From Aphanomyces cochlioides (Eukaryota; Oomycota; Saprolegniomycetes; Saprolegniales; Verrucalvaceae): DNA of 64,000 bases. The translations under genes and the position numbers were made by a program. Under the pieces are notes generated by a model that ran no database searches, had not been told where the DNA came from, and saw only the letters and a program-made list of their open reading frames with translations. Location: positions 868,001 through 932,000 of the forward strand of contig JAHQRK010000016.1 in NCBI GenBank assembly GCA_019828595.1. Direction: 5' to 3'. Shown one piece after another: positions 55,733 through 64,000 of the stretch. Positions within the stretch are counted from its first letter, which is position 1, and every line of letters starts with the position of its first letter.

Positions 55733-56535
55733 TTACAACTCTTGATTACACAATGGACACGACGGCACGCGCGTTGAGTTGGCCAGCGTCAATGCCCACT
55801 TGTCGAGGCATTCAAGGTGGAAATCGTGCTTGCACTTGGACAAAATGCGGAGGACATCACCCTCAGCGTAGTCATCATAGCAAATGCAGCACGAAGCAGT
55901 AGGACCTCCTCGGAATCCATTGAGGAGCGACACAAGTTCTTCCTTCTCGATGCATTTCTCATGGGGCACGCCACGTCGAGAAAGTCGTTCTTTGATTTCA
56001 TGGATCGAGCACGACTCGTGCGCTTTAAATTCTTCCGTCGGGAGGCGGGAAATCGTCTTGAACATGCGGTTATACAGCTCGTTGTTTTCTTGATTCATCG
56101 GTTCGCTAGCTGCAGTTCCAACTCCGCCTCGTAAGCCGTCCAAGAGGTGGGAGATAAAGCCGCTGATGCCGCGCTCTCGGATGATTTCTCGCTTTGTGTA
56201 CGCCGTGTAGAGGATATATCCCATGACAAGAACGATCACAAGCAGATCTTGTGGAATGTCGAGAGCATCGACTCGATTCAGGACGAGGGGAAGGAGCTGC
56301 AACGCGATCATCGCAATGACCAGCGTCGGCGGCATGTTGCCGTTGATCATGATGAACACCATCGTGACGAAGAAACACTGCCCTGTCTGAATATTTTCAA
56401 CTTTAAATAAATTTAATTGGATATAATTATTTATTTTCATCCAATTAAATAAATTATTTTATAATTAAATGAGTATTTTTAGCCAATCAAATTGAGACTT
56501 ACATTGACAAGAGGATTACGACAGGATGACGACAT
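55733..56535 (-). CDS. Membrane RING-type E3 ligase with SAP-like segment
   Basis: The ATG at 56535 gives exon 1 (MSSSCRNPLVN), which a 115-nt intron (56388-56502; GTAAGT...TTCAG) joins in frame to TGQCFFVTMVFIMING. Two or three membrane spans follow (TLVIAMIALQLLPLVL, LLVIVLVMGYILYTAYT). The cytosolic part has a SAP/ARMET-like helix pair (IHEIKERLSRRGVPHEKCIE) and a C-terminal RING: CCICYDDY, then CKHDFHLECLDKWA and CPLCNQ, ending two residues later. It should act as a membrane ubiquitin ligase; the substrate is unknown. The intron is more than twice the usual length here and carries an AT-rich inverted repeat. Confidence 0.87.
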
Positions 56536-57344
56536 CGTGTTGCCATCGAGAGTTTTCCAGATGATGGGCGTCGAGGTGTTGAAGATCAACGCGTCAAGCT
56601 GTCAGCGTCGCTGGGACGGACTTACAGCAGCTCTAACGTTATTTCACGCTCTCTCTCCTTCCTGCGTGCTAGAGCTCAGTCGCAGAAAGAAGACGAGAGT
56701 CTCTAGATGAGCCCATCGCATAGGTCTGGTCTCCATTTGAACTGGGATTTCAATAATGACTGCTTTCCAAGCAATTTCGATGCAAGAATGAACATCAAGC
56801 AGGCAAGCGTCTTGAGAGGATGAAGAAGCGTTCGTTGCGCTTTCTGGCGTTGGACATCGTTGCGACCTTAAGCCAGAACGCGGTTTCGTGCAACGACTTT
56901 GAGGTTCTCACTATCGAAACCCGTCTCGAGGTGGCGACGAAACCGACTCGAGGAACTATTGCGCTGACAATTCTGCCATATTGGATTGTCAAGCGCAGAT
57001 TCAAGACGATGGCATTGTAAGCTGTTGCACTCATGATGAGGATTTCATCGCAAGGATTGCAGTGAATGACGTCCTGAAGTCTCTGACTCGGAGACTCTGA
57101 CAGTCAGCCTGGAGGACGTTTTCCAATGCCGCTGTGGAGATGCATGGTGGACAGATCGATGGGGCCGAGCAACGTGTGAACTTTCGTGTGTTTGGTCTGT
57201 ACTAGGCATAAGATTTGAGGCAAGCCCACCAATGCGTATCAATCGATCTACGTTGATCTCTCGATTGGATGGATCTCCAACGGCGGCGGGGCTATTTATA
57301 GCCCTCGCTCGTATCTCAACCCGTTCTCATCATTGAGCATCAGG
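56536..57344. other. Intergenic, nothing recognised
   Basis: About 810 bases between two divergent genes (RING minus, CFAP96-like plus), so both promoters lie here. Small open frames on both strands near 56800-57030 show no domain. Confidence 0.4.
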
Positions 57345-58077
57345 ATGTATCGCACGCGCGAACTGAATAAGAACATCGCCAAGAGCTACTTGAGCGTCGG
57401 AGATCCCTACCGCGACCCACACATTATCGAAGGCAAGTCGGATCGGCACAAAAGCAAGCAGTTCCAGACCGTGCCGCCCAAGGACACTTGCGACGGCAGC
57501 GGGTACTTTGAGAAGAAGACGTACTCGTCCGACCCACTCCAAGATGGCGTCATGTACTTGAAAACGCAGCCGCCGTCGGACCGCAAGGCTGGGTTTGGGA
57601 CCAAAGATGCCAGTCGACGGGATGAATTCATGAGTCACGTGCGCACGGAGCAGTACCGTGAGACGCTCGCGAGAGAGGAACACATTTCACAAAAAGGCAT
57701 TCAGAAGCAAAAAACGCTCCAAGAGAATGGAGACGATGACCCGAACGAGCTCGATCTCCACGAGAAGCATCACTTTCCAGAAGGACTCAAGGAAACTAAG
57801 TTTCTCTACGACATTGGCCGCTCCCAGACGACAGAGTTCAACCAAAAGAGCCACCGCGATACATTCTACACTCTTCGAACGGGCAACTCACAGTTTCGAC
57901 GCAACAACGGCCACTTTGTCTTGAGCTCCGAAGCAGTTGGCGTCGGTGCTCACAAGGTCCAGAACGATGGTACGCATGCACGCAATGCATGCACCAAGCA
58001 ATTTTATGACCATAGCCATCTCCATATCTAATCGAGTCGTTGAATTCCTCCGATGCATGGCTCTTCATATCTTTTGA
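57345..58077 (+). CDS. CFAP96/UPF0602-like flagellar protein
   Basis: The ATG at 57345 opens about 208 codons of highly charged, loop-rich sequence without membrane spans: KSYLSVGDPYRDP, KGSGYFEKK-like (GSGYFEKKTYSSDP), GFGTKDASRRDEFMSHVRTE, then KSHRDTFYTLRTGNSQFR. The SVGDPY and GTKDASRRDEF blocks recall small axonemal microtubule-inner or cilia-associated proteins such as CFAP96 (UPF0602); this is family recognition by eye, not a search. The open frame runs to 58031, but a 67-nt intron (57970-58036, GTACGC...CTAATCGAG) would replace the last 21 residues with VVEFLRCMALHIF and stop at 58077. Confidence 0.6.
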
Positions 58078-58302
58078 GAGTCTGCCCGTCAAATGGGCAA
58101 GAGCGTTGCAGTAAATCATCACGCCAAGAGCGTTGATACCTCTGAGTCGTCCTTGCGGGATGTGCCAAGCAAAATATCGCTCGTGAACGCACACACACTT
58201 CTCATCAACCAAGTTGCTATGCATGTGATTGCGCTCCTGCATCCCTTAAATCGTGGCCACTCGTCACCTCATCATACTTACTGTTGACTGTACATTGATC
58301 TA

Positions 58303-58426
58303 CTGTCTGCTGCATTCATGCCACCACGAGTGGGCGGGGATGGAACGCTTGCATTGATCTGTCCTCGTCGTGATCTTGCTGGGTGGTTCATGCCGACAGT
58401 CCACCGACTCACACTAATTTAAATCT
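58303..58426. repeat. Direct repeat flanking the Harbinger element, left copy
   Basis: About 124 bases (CTGTCTGCTGCATTCATG... to CACTAATTTAAATCT) that recur, diverged, at 60996-61120 in the same orientation just outside the right end of the transposon. Shared words include CTGCTGCATTCAT, GGGGATGGA, GCATTGATCT and CACTAATTTAAA. Confidence 0.8.
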
Positions 58427-58715
58427 GAATATTTACAAATTTAGGGTGCGTTTGGTTCGCGCAAAGTATATAGTTTTCACCTATTTTCCAGCCACTTTCG
58501 CCAATTCATCTCCTTTCGGATCAGTTAGCCCGAAGTCGTCAGCCATTACCAACTCTGAGAAAAGTAGACGTTTTGAAAGCAGACCTAGCGAGGTCTGCCC
58601 GCAATTGTCGACTTTTGTTGCCCTTTTTCAAATCTCTGCTTCAGGACAAATCCCAGTCTCACAGCCTAATTACACCATATTCGAGGCATTCGCCATTTGT
58701 GGATTTGAAGCGTTC

Positions 58716-59572
58716 ATGGTGACGCGTGCAGAGTGGACACCGCAGTCGCAAGCTTTCTTGGTGGGGCTCATCCGGGAGCAAATTGTAAGAGGGAAGACGA
58801 GCGACACTGGCTTGAAAAAGGAAGCATGGAAGGCCATTGTTGATGCGTTCAACTCAGAATTTAATGTCAAGTACACTCGAGATCAACTTCAGAGTCAGCG
58901 CTCAAAGATGCAAAGTGATTTCAACATGGTGCAAACACTACTCAATCTCAGTGGTTTCGGGTGGAATGAACACATGAAAACGGTTATAGCCGACCCCGCT
59001 ACATGGGACGACTAATTGACAAGCATCCCGCGGCAAAGAAGTTCCGAAACAAACCGTTCGAGTTATACGCTGAGCTGCACGAAATCTTCTCTGGCGTTCT
59101 CGCAACGGGCGAGTTTGCTTCAATAGGGGAAGTTAATGACCCAATTGCCGGAGAAGTGTCAATAGCAACTCCGCACGACGACAATTATGTCGACAATAGC
59201 CGACTCAATCACCATTCTGAGGCTTCCGACCTCTCTCAAGATCCAAGACAGAGCGAACGAGGTGATCCGAGTGTTGGAAGATTGTCATCAATTCGAAAGA
59301 GTCTGAAGCGCAACCGCCAGTCCTATGAGAATCCAAAAGCAAGCATCGCGACGGCTGTGGAAGCACTCGTTGCGACGCAGAATAAAGGTACACTCCTCAT
59401 GCAGGCAATTGAGATATTCAATTCGTCTCTTGCGCCGCAATACACGTCGGGCCAAAGGTTGCATTTCTGTACCACACTGGGAAACACGCCAACGCTTGCA
59501 GAAATATATGTTGCCTCTGATCCTGAAGTGCGAGAACTTATTGTCAAACAAGCCATGGATCCTCGCCAGTAG
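58716..59572 (+). pseudogene. Harbinger Myb/SANT-like DNA-binding protein, frameshifted
   Basis: Partner protein that binds the element's ends and recruits the nuclease. The ATG at 58716 opens a Myb/SANT-like domain (WTPQSQAFLVGLIREQI, then KEAWKAIVDAFNSEF, YTRDQLQSQRSKM) that runs to ADPATWDD and a stop near 59013. The rest of the protein (IDKHPAAKKFRNKPFELYAE onward, to 59572) follows in another frame; the join falls exactly in the conserved WDxY-I segment, so a one-base loss near 59012 is the likely cause. A sequencing error cannot be excluded. The C-terminal half is Ser/Asp-rich with a helical end. Confidence 0.85.
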
Positions 59573-59598
59573 TCCTAACATGAAAATGAATGACTTGA

Positions 59599-60743
59599 TT
59601 AAGAGTAGTTTCTACTTAGATATTCCTGGTAGTCACTCCACATTTGATTTGCAATCCTATCACGCATTTCTAGCGCTTCACTGTTGCTTCCGTGGGGTTC
59701 CTGAATATCATCAACGCACATGAACGTGTCTTGAACATTGTTGTCGTTGTCGTCGTCATCAAATTCACTGTCGTCGTTGCACATTGAGATAAAATTGTGC
59801 AAAATTGTTATGCACGATACCAATTTCACTTGAAAGGAATACTCATAAGCTTTCATATCACACAAAAGAGGAAAGCGCTTCTTACGACTCCAAACGCTCG
59901 CTCAATCACATTGCGTAGAGATGAATGGCGCAAGTTGAATAGCTCTTCTTTTGTCTGAGGTCGAGAATCACCAAGTTGCCACTCTTTTAAATGGTAGCGA
60001 ACCCCACGATATGGCGTCAATAACCATTTCTTCAATACATATCCAGCATCGCCCAAGTGATACTTGCCTGGAAGCAAAGGAAATCCTTTAGTTAGAGCGT
60101 CATTCAGAACACGAGCATCGTGGGCTGATCCCTCCCAGCCACTTAGTACATACTGAAATGTCATGTCGAAATTGCATGCTGCTAGTACGTTTTGGGATAT
60201 GCCACCTTTCCTGTTACGAAAACGAGCCGTGTCATCAACTGGTACAATGGCGTCAACGTGTGTACCATCAATTGCTGCAATGCAGTCGTCGAATTAGGGC
60301 GAAAACTTAGGGTTTGAACGGATAAATTTGTCAATTGTGCTTGACGGGGGTACAAGACAATCGTGGCGGATGCATAGTATCGCTCGAGCAACCTCGTGCA
60401 TTGTTGTCGATATTGTTTCTCCACTGTGCTGAAATCGCTCTTGTGCATCAGCGTTCGTTTTGTTCGACAATACGTAGAGAAAAATAAGGAGTTTCTCCCC
60501 ACAACAAAGCTTTCGACCATCTTTCAACAGCCCACGTTCAACGAGATGGTCGAGCAGAGCAACGAAAGTGTTGCGAGCCATTCGAGCGACTTGGACAAAG
60601 CGAATTTCACTTGGGCTTTCCATCAGCTCCAGAAAATACATCTTCCCAGTTAGTAGAGAGGTTCGACAAGGAACAGGTCCGTCTAGACACTCCAAGAGAG
60701 CGAACAGCGCCACCGACTTGACTTGCTCGGCCGACAGAACCAT
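59599..60743 (-). pseudogene. Harbinger DDE nuclease (HARBI1-like), broken
   Basis: Transposase-type nuclease, ATG at 60743. The N-terminal helical part (RNTFVALLDHLVERGLL, FLYVLSNKTN, FQHSGETIS) leads to the catalytic core: first Asp in AAIDGTHVDA, second in GDAGY, Glu in NVIERAFGVV, followed by KLVSCITILHNFI. Two lesions are visible: an in-frame TAA just before FDDCIAAIDG (near 60295), where relatives have an aromatic residue, and a one-base frame change after ERAFGVV (near 59884). The DDE residues themselves are all present. The end is Asp-rich. Confidence 0.9.
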
Positions 60744-60995
60744 GACAATCCAAGAAGCCAGATGCGTGTCCCGTTTGTCCTTATTTCACATCCGTACGAA
60801 TCAATCAACCGGATGAATTCGTCTTCTTTCCAACCAAACGAGTTTATGGCCAAACCAGATACATTTTGTCTACCTTGACTTCATCGAAATCGAAGTCGAT
60901 GAAATCAAGTTGTCTGCCAGAAAGTAGGCGAATGAACCAAACGCACCCTTAGTTTCAAAAAGTCTATCTTGTACAGTTGAATGCACGTGATACTC

Positions 60996-61120
60996 CTGTC
61001 TGCTGCATTCATAGCACAACGCGTGGGTGGGGATGGATTGCTTCGCATTGATCTATCCTCTGTTTGAGTTTGCTGCGAGGTTGATGCCGACAGTGTACCA
61101 ACTTACACTAATTTAAAACT
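60996..61120. repeat. Direct repeat flanking the Harbinger element, right copy
   Basis: Counterpart of 58303-58426, about 125 bases in the same orientation with scattered substitutions and small indels. Both copies lie outside the target duplication, so they are not part of the transposon. Confidence 0.8.
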
Positions 61121-61275
61121 TAGCATTAACGAATGATGTAGTTTGCTGGAATTCTTCATGTCTTAGTTGAAGTCAATGGCATCAGAATACAAACATTCTC
61201 GAAATTCAGCCAATCAAAAGTTCGATCTGTGAAGGAATTTGGAATGAGAGGCTGCTTTCAGTTGCATTGCGTCCC

Positions 61276-61599
61276 ATGAACTTAACTGGGAAAGAAGACA
61301 CGGCGATCCTGGAGCAGAAATTGCTCCTCGAACAAGAACACACGCAGACGCTGGCGCTTCGAAGCGTCATGGTTGTCTTGTTTGTCCTGGTGGGGCTGTT
61401 TGTCCTCGTGACCTGGCAACGCCGCCAAATTGACAAGATGAGTGCACAACGGCATGCAGTGGCGACGCGCTTGGCCCACTTTAAACGCGTGTCGTATGTG
61501 CTCAACAAGCACAGAGAAGTGGAAATGACCCCCGTCGAAACGGCTCCACTCATGCTCGATGACGACGAAGAGATTAAAGAGGATGAGTTGGAAATGTAA
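61276..61599 (+). CDS. Small single-pass membrane protein, unknown function
   Basis: 107 codons from the ATG at 61276 (MNLTGKEDTAILEQ). A charged N-terminal helix precedes one membrane span (VMVVLFVLVGLFVLVTW), then a basic stretch (QRRQIDKM, HFKRV) and a very acidic C-terminus (DDDEEIKEDELEM). The positive-inside rule puts the C-terminal half in the cytosol. No family is recognised. A CCAAT motif lies at 61211-61219 (GCCAATCAAA), about 57 bases upstream of the ATG. The stop is 23 bases from the convergent phosphoesterase stop. Confidence 0.65.
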   Translation: MNLTGKEDTAILEQKLLLEQEHTQTLALRSVMVVLFVLVGLFVLVTWQRRQIDKMSAQRHAVATRLAHFKRVSYVLNKHREVEMTPVETAPLMLDDDEEIKEDELEM

Positions 61600-61622
61600 T
61601 TCTGGGTTGAGTGTCTATGTAT

Positions 61623-62806
61623 TTAGTCTTTGACCACTTGAGTCTCGATACGCAAGCCAGACTGCTCGACGTGAACAAGCTGCAGGGAGATTTCATCGTT
61701 GTCAAAGGAATTTGTGACCACCACTGGACAAACAGTCGATGGATCCTCTTCAGTTTCTTCGTCCTTGGTCGGCCATGACACAGAAGAAACTTTAGTCGTG
61801 TGGAAATGACTACTGAAGAGTCCTCGCACTTTGGCTTCAGCGAGCATGCTCACGTACGGCAATCGAGTCTAGTCAGTTGTCAGCTCTACTATCACTCATG
61901 TTGGGGGGGATTGTACCTCGACGGACATATTATACGATGTGTGGATAGCATTATTGCTCTCATCAGTCGGAATCGTCGACGTATCTTCATCTTTAGCGTC
62001 GAGGAAGAATGGATGATGAGTAAAGACGCAGGTGTGATGGGCGCACAACGAGCCATGCTCCAGTTCTTGCTGCAGCCAATCTACACAATCCTTGATCAAC
62101 CCATCCAAGAGCTATATTCTCACGATCTTGAGCCAGAGTGCGTTCATGCAAGACTTCTTTGTGCAACATCAGTGCAGAATTGAGCACGATGCACTTGACG
62201 CCACCAACCCTAACGTCATCTTCATCGCATCTCAATTTCAAGACGACATCATACCAAAAGCTGTAGTAGTCGTCGCCGAAGTTGCTTGTGTACTGGTCAA
62301 TGTCGGCTTGAGTCATCTGCTTGTCATCTTGGCATCCAGGGACAAAAACCTGCAAGCATATTTAATGGAATTATGGCATACACGACACACCACTCGAATC
62401 TGAGGGTTTAATGTTGTATCCAAAGCAGTTTGAAAGGTCGCGACTTGTTCGTCGTACTCTTTTTCGCCTGGATTGGCACGAGTCATGTTGCCAGACACGA
62501 CGAGGAACGCTGGTTCGAGCGCATTGACCAAACCCAGTGCCTTCTGAAGTGCACCTAGCCTCGTTTGTCTCTTGATTGAATCGTCAAACGCATTTGTGGA
62601 CTCTAGTTGGGGTCCAGATAGCTACGAACCGATGTCAGGACACTTTGATTAAAGCCGTTCTTTCGAACATGCACAAATTGAAATGGTTTGCTCCATTGGT
62701 TTTGTGTCCCGTGAACATATCCGATATAGCCTCGCTTAGTCGCATAGAGGCATCGTCCAAGTGCTTGTGACTGAAAGAAACGGGGATAGACCACTAGCAC
62801 AGCCAT
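61623..62806 (-). CDS. CPPED1-like metallophosphoesterase with lost metal ligands
   Basis: Fold of the calcineurin-like phosphoesterases closest to CPPED1, rebuilt over introns near 62612-62664, 62348-62391 and 62083-62126. Conserved scaffolding is clear: PFQFLSGPQL, LEPAFLVVSGNMT, RVVFVPGCQDD, FGDDYYSFW, CIVLNSALM, WLQQELEHG, FTHHPFF, GLFSSHFHTT. At the metal sites the family signatures DPQ, GD, GNHD and GHxH read GPQ, GN, GCQD and SHFH, so most ligands are missing while the His of THHP stays. It is probably a pseudoenzyme. Start at 62806; this ATG overlaps the 3' end of the kinase gene upstream on the same strand, so the true start could differ. Confidence 0.78.
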
Positions 62807-64000
62807 GAATCACCGCATGGACACGAGGTGGACGTACGGTGGTTCTGCAACAATTGCATTCGATTCAAGACATGCATAAGTCGATTCCTTTGGTCAGCTG
62901 GACCATTATGTGCGAGGACGGCAGGGACTGGATTGTGTTCTGGGGATTTGACGAAAGCTGCAATTGCTTTGGCTGCTTGGACAATCGCAATGTCTTCAGA
63001 TGTGGGCATTGGTGGTGATGTCTCCATATGACGACTGAAATCGATGCCTGTGAAGAAAGGATGGGCTACAAGGTCATGGGTATGAATGTCAGAAGTTGCT
63101 ATGGAGCTTACCTTTTATCGCAGCATACGTGGGTCTAGCGCTGGGTTCCTTCTGCAAAAGTTGAGAAATGAGGTCTTTGGCATCGTTTGGAACGAAGTCT
63201 GGACGGTCGTACGAGCCAGCTTTCACTCTGAGGAATGTCAAATATGGACTGCCGCCTTGAAACGGCGTTTCACCCGTGAAAAATTGGTAAATGATGCATC
63301 CAAGAGCCCATAAATCGCTCGTTGCATCGACGGATTGGTTCTCTATCGTCTCAGGTGACATGTACTCTGCCAAATCACGTCATCATAGCCACAATTATAG
63401 GTCTACCTGGAGTTCCGACGAAGTTGGGACCATTCAGTGATATATCCGACATGTTCTTGGCAGTACCAAAGTCGACTATGCGCAAATGCCCGTCGCATTT
63501 TGCCACGATCATGTTTTCAGGCTTCAAATCTCTACGATGAACAAAACCAAGTCAACGACATAAGCTTCTTCGATGACCACCTGTGGACAATATGTCTTGA
63601 CGCCATGTATTCTAGAGCATTGACAATATCGGCTGAGTAGAATCGCGCAAGAGCCTCCGTGCACCCAATTTGCTTTCCATCAAGGACGAGATGGTCCCAC
63701 AATTCACCGCCTGCAACGTATTCCATGAGGAAATAGAGATTCGTCGCATCTTGGAAGGTATGGTACAGTCGCACGATATTGGGATGACGAAGCATGTTTA
63801 GTACCATTTTTTCCATGTTGACTTCGTTGAAGATATTGGGATGTCGAATCTTCATGCGCATGATGCGCGCTTTCTCAATGACCTTGACAGCAAACACTTC
63901 TTGGGTCGTTTTGTGCGTCGCCAAGAACACTTTCGAGAAATTACCTTGACCGAGCTCTCGACCGAGCGTAAACTCTGATGCACTTGGCTTCTTTGAGCTT
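62794..64000 (-). CDS. PDK1-like AGC protein kinase (partial, 5' end off window)
   Basis: Ser/Thr kinase domain resembling phosphoinositide-dependent kinase 1. At the window edge is the glycine loop (LGRELGQGNFSKVF), then AVKVIEKARI with the VAIK-type Lys, a helix C Glu (NEVNMEKM), the hinge MEYVAGGELWDHL, HRDLKPEN across an intron, DFGTAK, and SFVGT-like NFVGTP joined to AEYMSPE (APE motif). C-terminal lobe: DLWALGCIIYQFFTG, FPPFQGG-like PFQGGSPY. After the kinase core comes a short tail with LMHVLNRMQLLQNH; no PH domain, unlike animal PDK1. The last codons are ambiguous: the open frame ends at 62794, but a GTACGT donor with a pyrimidine-rich acceptor could move the stop into the next gene. 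All catalytic residues seen are intact. Confidence 0.85.

Larger units (their letters stand above)
58444..60948. mobile_element. PIF/Harbinger DNA transposon, decayed
   Basis: 2505 bp with perfect 15-base terminal inverted repeats (GGGTGCGTTTGGTTC at 58444-58458 and its complement at 60934-60948) and a 3-base target duplication TTA on both sides (58441-58443, 60949-60951), the hallmark of Harbinger elements. Inside are the two genes expected of the superfamily in convergent arrangement: a Myb/SANT-like DNA-binding protein (plus) and a DDE nuclease (minus). Both are broken by point lesions, so this copy should not move by itself, although its ends could still be used in trans. Confidence 0.92.

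Overview
The window is nuclear DNA of an oomycete, most likely from the Saprolegniales (Aphanomyces-like); this is an inference from gene content and no search was run. Support: dense genes with many introns of about 40-60 nt (GT-AG, often with a CTAAC/CTAAT-type branch site just before the acceptor); CBM1 cellulose-binding proteins, fitting a cellulosic wall; translation elongation factor 3; flagellar genes (axonemal dynein heavy chain, a CFAP96-like protein); and two bZIP proteins with a long shared C-terminal region. No bacterial operons, CRISPR arrays or rRNA were seen, and no tRNA could be supported by eye.

Layout. 1-11 kb, all on the minus strand: the 5' part of mitochondrial FAD glycerol-3-phosphate dehydrogenase (runs off the left edge), a membrane protein with STIM-like EF-hand/SAM order, a long coiled-coil protein, a GTPBP1/2-type GTPase and bZIP protein 1. 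11.4-25.9 kb (+): one dynein heavy chain of about 14.5 kb whose AAA1 site is degenerate. 25.9-33.3 kb (-): three tandem CBM1 membrane proteins bracketed by two related PDZ/PH proteins. 35.6-44.2 kb: an organophosphate-type MFS transporter (+), bZIP protein 2 (-), an unknown small gene (-), an RCC1-repeat protein (+), a small AP2-like protein (+) and a Cramped/TKI1-like SANT protein (-). 44.9-53.9 kb: two eEF3 genes as a divergent inverted pair around an aldo/keto reductase and a small unknown gene. 54.6-58.1 kb: tafazzin (+), a RING protein (-), a CFAP96-like protein (+). 58.4-60.9 kb: a decayed PIF/Harbinger transposon with intact ends. 61.3-64 kb: a small membrane protein (+), a CPPED1-like phosphoesterase lacking its metal ligands (-), and a PDK1-like kinase (-) that runs off the right edge.

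Most genes are housekeeping or flagellar and are unlinked in function. The parts that stand out are the AAA1-dead dynein, the STIM-like protein, the CBM1 triplet, the homogenised eEF3 pair and the pseudo-phosphoesterase. Several convergent neighbours end within 1-25 bp of each other or overlap, so the genome is compact. Exon joins were made by eye from GT/AG sites, reading frame and family alignment; coordinates given for spliced genes span first to last coding base, introns included.
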